44,767 nt of DNA from Christensenella sp. UBA1685 (lineage in GTDB: Bacteria > Bacillota > Clostridia > Christensenellales > CAG-138), in NCBI GenBank assembly GCA_002320595.1, contig DCKB01000002.1, forward strand, positions 1-44,767. Reading direction: 5' to 3'. Positions 41,202 through 44,767 of the stretch are shown piece after piece. The notes beneath the pieces were generated by a model, which worked only from the letters and a program-made list of their open reading frames with translations, made no database searches and was not told the origin of the DNA. Position 1 is the first letter of the stretch; each line of letters begins with the position of its first letter. The position numbers and the translations under genes are program-made.

Positions 41202-42125
41202 ATGGATCGTTTGAAGCCCGCCCGTTCCCCCGTGTTTTACGGGGTTCTTCTGGTGCTTGAATGCCTGATGTGGGGCATTTCAAACGCCGTTTCCAAGCAG
41301 GGCTTTGCTTCCATCCCGCCCATGTGGTGCCTCACGCTGCGCTATGCGCTTTCCACCGCGCTGTTCCTTGCCCTGTTCGGCAAGCGGTTCTTCAGCCGCG
41401 TGCGAAAGCGGGACCTCATGCCCTGCGTGCTCGTTTCGCTCTGCACGGCGGCCGCATTTATGTTCGGCTTCCTTTCGCTCGTGTATACCACCGCCACGAA
41501 CGCGGGCTTTTTTATGGCGCTTGCCGTTGTGATCGCGCCGTTCCTTTCCGTGCCGCTGCTCAAGGAAAAGCTGGATTTGCGCCAGATCCTGCCCGTATTC
41601 ATCGTAGTGGCGGGCATGTATTTCATCTGCGGCGGCTCGTTTTCCTCCTTTGGGCGGGGAGAACTGCTCGCCTTGTTGTCCTCCCTTTCCACCTCCTTTA
41701 TGCTGACGCTGAGCGGTAAGTTTTTGAAGGATGTGGATGCGATTGTGCTTTGCACGATCCAGTGTGCGGTGTGCTTCCTCTGCTGTCTTGCCGCCGCCTT
41801 CCTGCTCGAGGGCATGCCTGTGTTTTCCGCAATTGGCCCTGCCGGCTGGTGGCTGGTGCTGTATCTTGCGCTCGGCTGTACGTTCCTTGCTTACCTGTTC
41901 CAAAACATTGCGCTCATGCACGTGTCGCCCGCTTTCGGCGCGCTCACCTGGTGCACAGAGCCGCTGTTCACGGCCGTTGCGGCTTATTTTATCCTGAACG
42001 AGCGGATGGATTTTACCGCATGCTGCGGCGCAGGCCTGATCCTCGCCGGAATCGTGTTTGCTTCGGTGCTTGAGTTGAAAAAAGCAAAGCAGCCAAGCAG
42101 CTCTGACCCGATGCAGCAGCGTTAA
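41202..42125 (+). CDS. EamA/DMT family transporter
   Basis: A roughly 307-residue drug/metabolite transporter with 10 predicted helices in two EamA repeats. The first begins VFYGVLLVLECLMWGISNAV, the second GELLALLSSLSTSFMLTLSG. Typical details are YTTATNAGFFMALAVVIAPF, LKEKLDLRQILPV and EPLFTAVAAYFILNERMDF. Likely exports a small metabolite; substrate unknown. The ATG at 41202 fits GAGGTG 6 bases upstream; ATG 41196 is also possible. It is divergent from lpdA and followed by a lipoprotein gene. Confidence 0.9.
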   Translation: MDRLKPARSPVFYGVLLVLECLMWGISNAVSKQGFASIPPMWCLTLRYALSTALFLALFGKRFFSRVRKRDLMPCVLVSLCTAAAFMFGFLSLVYTTATNAGFFMALAVVIAPFLSVPLLKEKLDLRQILPVFIVVAGMYFICGGSFSSFGRGELLALLSSLSTSFMLTLSGKFLKDVDAIVLCTIQCAVCFLCCLAAAFLLEGMPVFSAIGPAGWWLVLYLALGCTFLAYLFQNIALMHVSPAFGALTWCTEPLFTAVAAYFILNERMDFTACCGAGLILAGIVFASVLELKKAKQPSSSDPMQQR

Positions 42126-42164
42126 AAAATATAAAAAATAAAACTTGATTGGGGGTACTATGAA

Positions 42165-42800
42165 ATGAAACGTTTTGTACTTTGTTTACTCGCATTGCTT
42201 CTTTCGGTGTGCGCGTTTGCCTGCGCGCCTGCGGAGCCGGCTGCAACGCCCACCGCGGAACCCACGCTTGCGCCCACGCCCGAGCCCACGCCGGAAGCGA
42301 CTGTCGCACCCACGCCCGAGCCCACACCGGAACCCACGCCCGAGCCGACTGCTGCGGCCACAAGCTTCCAGTTCCAGTATACGCCGCCGGAAGGATTTTT
42401 CGCGGACAGCAACAATGAAACGCTGTATTATGCGCCGAACTATCCCACGGATTCTTCCAACATCAACATGCTCGTTGCCGCTTCGGATACCGCCCTTGCA
42501 ATGAAACTGTACACCAGCGACATGCTGAAGATGACGTTGGACCAATCCCTGAGCGATGCGTTTAACACCACCGTAGCCATTGAGTTCGATCAGTTTGAGT
42601 ACACGGAGGTTGCCGGCCAGCCCGCGCTGCATATGGTCTTCCATTACACCGTGTCTGAAATCGACATCGTTACCGCACAGTACGTGATCAATGCCGGAGA
42701 TTCCTCCTGCACGCTCGCGCTCGCGCAGATGCCGGGAAGCGAATGGCTGGATGCGTTTGATGCAAGCGTTGCCGCGCTCGCGATCGTTCCGGCAGAATAA
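42165..42800 (+). CDS. Lipoprotein with Pro/Thr/Glu-rich linker
   Basis: A 211-residue lipoprotein. It has a signal peptide with lipobox FAC at residues 18-20 and a linker of about 45 residues made of repeated TPEP units (residues 22-65). A C-terminal domain of about 145 residues follows and resembles the PsbP/DcrB-like beta fold of gut Firmicutes lipoproteins, but I am not certain. The ATG has GGGGG about 9 bases upstream. It follows the EamA gene, probably in one transcript, and is closed by a terminator. Confidence 0.8.
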   Translation: MKRFVLCLLALLLSVCAFACAPAEPAATPTAEPTLAPTPEPTPEATVAPTPEPTPEPTPEPTAAATSFQFQYTPPEGFFADSNNETLYYAPNYPTDSSNINMLVAASDTALAMKLYTSDMLKMTLDQSLSDAFNTTVAIEFDQFEYTEVAGQPALHMVFHYTVSEIDIVTAQYVINAGDSSCTLALAQMPGSEWLDAFDASVAALAIVPAE

Positions 42801-42822
42801 ATAAGCAAAGCGATTCAGCAAA

Positions 42823-42848
42823 GGGGGACGCCCGGCCGGGCGCCCCCT
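42823..42848. terminator. Bidirectional terminator
   Basis: A nearly perfect GC-rich palindrome with one mismatch, between the lipoprotein gene and the convergent pyrG. The plus strand continues with TGATTTTATC. Confidence 0.75.
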
Positions 42849-42852
42849 GATT

Positions 42853-44478
42853 TTATCCCCGCGCTTTGAGCGCTGCGGCCACAAGGCCTGTGAACAGCGG
42901 ATGCGGGCTGTCCGGCCGAGATTGAAATTCCGGGTGGAACTGCACGCCGATATAAAACGGGTGGTCCGGAAGCTCGACGATCTCCACTAGGTCGCGCAGC
43001 TCGTTGCGGCCGGAAAGCACCATGCCCGCCCTCACGAAATCCCCGCGGAAGGCGTTGTTGAACTCGTAGCGGTGGCGATGCCGTTCGCGAATCGTTTCTT
43101 TCCCATATAGCCGCGCGGCGAGCGTATTGGGCTGGATCGTGCAGTCATACCCGCCGAGGCGCAGCGTGCCGCCGATCTTCATAGCGCCGCTTTGCGCATC
43201 CAGGTTTTGCAGCTGATCCGGCATCAGGTCGATCACAGGGTGCTTCGTATCCGGATCAACCTCCGAAGAATGCGCATCCCCATATCCCAATACGTTGCGC
43301 GCAAATTCCACCACCGCCATTTGCATGCCGAGGCAAATTCCAAGCATCGGCACGCCGTTTTCCCGCGCATACCGCGCTGCGGCAATTTTTCCCGCGAGCC
43401 CGCGCGTGCCAAAGCCGCCCGGGATGAGCACGCCGTCCGCATCCGCGAGAAGCGTTGCGGCGTTTCCGTCCGTCACATCCTCTGCCGCAACCATCCAAAT
43501 CTCCACGCGCGCATCATTTGCAATTCCGGCATGCTTTAATGACTCCACAATACTCAGATAAGCATCCTGCAATTGAATGTATTTCCCCACAATTGCAATT
43601 TTGCATTTCTTGTTCGGGAACTGTTCCCTGCGCACCATCTCCCGCCATGCATCAAGCTTCGCTTCACGCTGCGCGAGGCAAAGTTTTTTGCACACAGCGC
43701 GACACAGCCCTTCTTCCTCCAGCATGAGCGGCACGGAATACAGCGAAGGCGCGTTGAGGTTCTCAATCACGCAATCCGCATCCACATTGCAAAAGCGCGC
43801 GATCTTCCCGCGCAGATCGGGTCCAACGGGCATTTCGCTGCGGCAGACAAGAATATCCGGCTGGATGCCGATGGAAAGCAGCTCCTTCACGCTGTGCTGC
43901 GTTGGTTTGGATTTGAGTTCTCCCGCCGCGTGCAGATATGGAATCAGCGTTACATGGATAAACGCGCTGTTTTCCGGGCCCACGCTCCAGCGAATTTGGC
44001 GGATGGCCTCAAGGAACGGCTGGCCCTCGATGTCGCCCACCGTGCCGCCGATCTCCACAATCAGCACATCCGGATGCGTGCGCGCAGCCGCGCGCATCAC
44101 GCGCGCCTGAATTTCATCCGTGATGTGCGGGATGATCTGCACCGTGCCGCCGTTATAGCCGCCTGCGCGTTCACGCTCGATGACCGTCTGGTAAATCTGG
44201 CCGGAAGTTGCGTTGTTGTCCCGGGAAAGCTTTTCATCGATGAACCGCTCGTAATGGCCGATGTCCAGATCGGTCTCCGCTCCGTCATCCGTCACATACA
44301 CTTCGCCATGCTGGTACGGGTTCATTGTACCGGGGTCCACATTCAGATAAGGATCCAGTTTGCAGACGGAGACGCTATATCCCCTGCACTTGAGCAGGCG
44401 GCCAAGCGCCGCCGCAGTGATGCCCTTGCCAAGGGATGAGACCACGCCGCCGGTGATGAATACGAATTTCGTTGCCAT
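42853..44478 (-). CDS. pyrG: CTP synthase
   Basis: A 541-residue enzyme that aminates UTP to CTP with ATP and glutamine. The N-terminal synthetase domain has FITGGVVSSLGKGITAAALG and KLDPYLNVDPGTMNPYQHGE. The C-terminal class-1 glutamine amidotransferase has GGFGTRG, the nucleophile Cys in MLGICLGMQMAVVEFAR, and the His/Glu pair in GVQFHPEFQSRPD. Full length for the family. The ATG has GGGAGG 5 bases upstream. The leader carries a terminator hairpin that fits CTP-sensitive attenuation. Confidence 0.98.
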   Translation of the reverse strand: MATKFVFITGGVVSSLGKGITAAALGRLLKCRGYSVSVCKLDPYLNVDPGTMNPYQHGEVYVTDDGAETDLDIGHYERFIDEKLSRDNNATSGQIYQTVIERERAGGYNGGTVQIIPHITDEIQARVMRAAARTHPDVLIVEIGGTVGDIEGQPFLEAIRQIRWSVGPENSAFIHVTLIPYLHAAGELKSKPTQHSVKELLSIGIQPDILVCRSEMPVGPDLRGKIARFCNVDADCVIENLNAPSLYSVPLMLEEEGLCRAVCKKLCLAQREAKLDAWREMVRREQFPNKKCKIAIVGKYIQLQDAYLSIVESLKHAGIANDARVEIWMVAAEDVTDGNAATLLADADGVLIPGGFGTRGLAGKIAAARYARENGVPMLGICLGMQMAVVEFARNVLGYGDAHSSEVDPDTKHPVIDLMPDQLQNLDAQSGAMKIGGTLRLGGYDCTIQPNTLAARLYGKETIRERHRHRYEFNNAFRGDFVRAGMVLSGRNELRDLVEIVELPDHPFYIGVQFHPEFQSRPDSPHPLFTGLVAAALKARG

Positions 44479-44511
44479 ATGTTCCTCCCGATCCTTTCAA
44501 AATTAATTTTG

Positions 44512-44548
44512 AAAAACAAAAAGCGAGCGGCTCAAAGGAGTCGCTCGC
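44512..44548 (-). terminator. Attenuator hairpin in the pyrG leader
   Basis: Minus-strand hairpin of 11 bp with one mismatch-like wobble (44538-44548 with 44523-44533), loop CTTT, then TTTTTGTTTTTC, ending 34 bases before the pyrG ATG. The 5' arm and loop contain CTCCTTT (44534-44540). In Bacillus subtilis pyrG a similar C/U-rich segment pairs with a slipped poly-G 5' end when CTP is low and prevents termination. Confidence 0.75.
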
Positions 44549-44576
44549 CGTTTTTCTAAAACAGGATGCCCTTATA

Positions 44577-44606
44577 ATTATATCGCAAAGCGTTTGTCAA
44601 ATGCAA
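44577..44606 (-). promoter_or_regulatory. pyrG promoter with GGGC start
   Basis: Minus strand TTGCAT (44601-44606), 18-base spacer, TATAAT (44577-44582). Six bases further the transcript would start GGGC (44571-44568), the sequence required for CTP-dependent reiterative G addition. An alternative is TTGACA (44595-44600) with TATAAG (44571-44576), also 18 bases, which would start further downstream. Confidence 0.6.
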
Positions 44607-44619
44607 GAGGAAAATCCCC

Positions 44620-44767
44620 CGAAGTTTTGTTGTAGGTGTAGGATTACAATACATCTTGGACAGCGGCAAGAAAAAGGATGAAGGATTCGCACGAATCGGT
44701 TATTGTGAGTTTAACAGAAGCAACAAAGACCGAAAGGAAGTGCAAATCCCTCATGACAACTGTAACA
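44620..44767. other. Unresolved edge region upstream of pyrG
   Basis: About 150 bases at the window edge with no firm gene. One plus-strand frame stays open to the end and reads as a plausible hydrophilic peptide with motifs such as LDSGKKKDEGFARIGYC, but it has no clear start. An ATG at 44753 lies 14 bases after AAAGGA. A minus-strand frame is also open. It may be the edge of a gene or a repeat. Confidence 0.25.

Noticed and set aside
42240..42357. Short repeats resembling a CRISPR or VNTR array
   Set aside because: The repeats encode the TPEP linker of a lipoprotein in frame and have no spacers.
1..44767. CRISPR arrays, prophage, IS transposases, rRNA, toxin-antitoxin or restriction systems
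   Set aside because: No repeats, enzymes or structural genes of these kinds were seen in any frame.

Overview
The window looks like chromosomal DNA of a spore-forming, butyrate-producing anaerobe of the Clostridia (Firmicutes). The pointers are two alpha/beta-type small acid-soluble spore proteins, a Spo0A DNA-binding-domain protein, the ptb-buk butyrate pair, strong AGGAGG ribosome sites, sigma-A promoters, frequent TTG starts and an Asp23-FakA-RecG operon. Base composition is moderately GC-rich, with AT-rich islands near 8.2-8.6 kb and 38.0-38.7 kb. I would not name a genus from this alone. No prophage, CRISPR array, IS transposase or rRNA is visible.

Layout. 1-3.1 kb: the 5' part of a tRNA-Glu and two glycosyltransferases on the minus strand. 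3.1-8.3 kb: a small membrane protein, cyclophilin, a polytopic glycosyltransferase-like protein, then ptb-buk (butyryl-CoA to butyrate with ATP gain) and a stand-alone Spo0A C-terminal domain protein with Spo0A boxes upstream. 8.6-9.1 kb: a five-tRNA cluster (Val, Asp, Phe, Gly, Cys) with its own promoter and terminator. 9.2-18.4 kb: one minus-strand peptide-utilisation cluster made of an M28 peptidase, an oligopeptide ABC transporter (two permeases, two ATPases, a lipoprotein) and a C45-type acyltransferase, followed by a separately promoted Crp/Fnr regulator. 18.5-20.4 kb: a perfect 54-bp palindrome, a two-gene chromate-type transporter and an SdpI-like protein. 20.4-26.4 kb: a LacI-controlled malto-oligosaccharide operon (lacI, binding protein, two permeases, 4-alpha-glucanotransferase) with a near-ideal promoter and a perfect operator. 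26.5-31.2 kb: a sugar isomerase-like protein, a sortase-type surface protein, a small alarmone synthetase, an SDR oxidoreductase, a DUF5665 protein, two SASPs and a MITE-like element. 31.2-35.9 kb: Asp23-FakA-RecG and an O6-alkylguanine transferase. 36-38 kb: transketolase. 38.0-39.2 kb: noncoding and regulatory DNA with two tandem copies of a roughly 330-bp element, a small XRE regulator and inverted repeats. 39.2-44.6 kb: tadA, lpd, an EamA exporter, a lipoprotein, and pyrG behind a probable CTP-sensitive attenuator.

The most unusual item is the tandem element at 38.05-38.74 kb. Its two diverged copies differ in ways that preserve three hairpins, through compensatory changes and G-U wobbles that only work in a plus-strand RNA. 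It may be an undescribed structured RNA or an RNA-encoding repeat. Next come the stand-alone Spo0A domain protein with paired 0A boxes, the 54-bp palindrome, and the peptidase/transporter/acyltransferase cluster.
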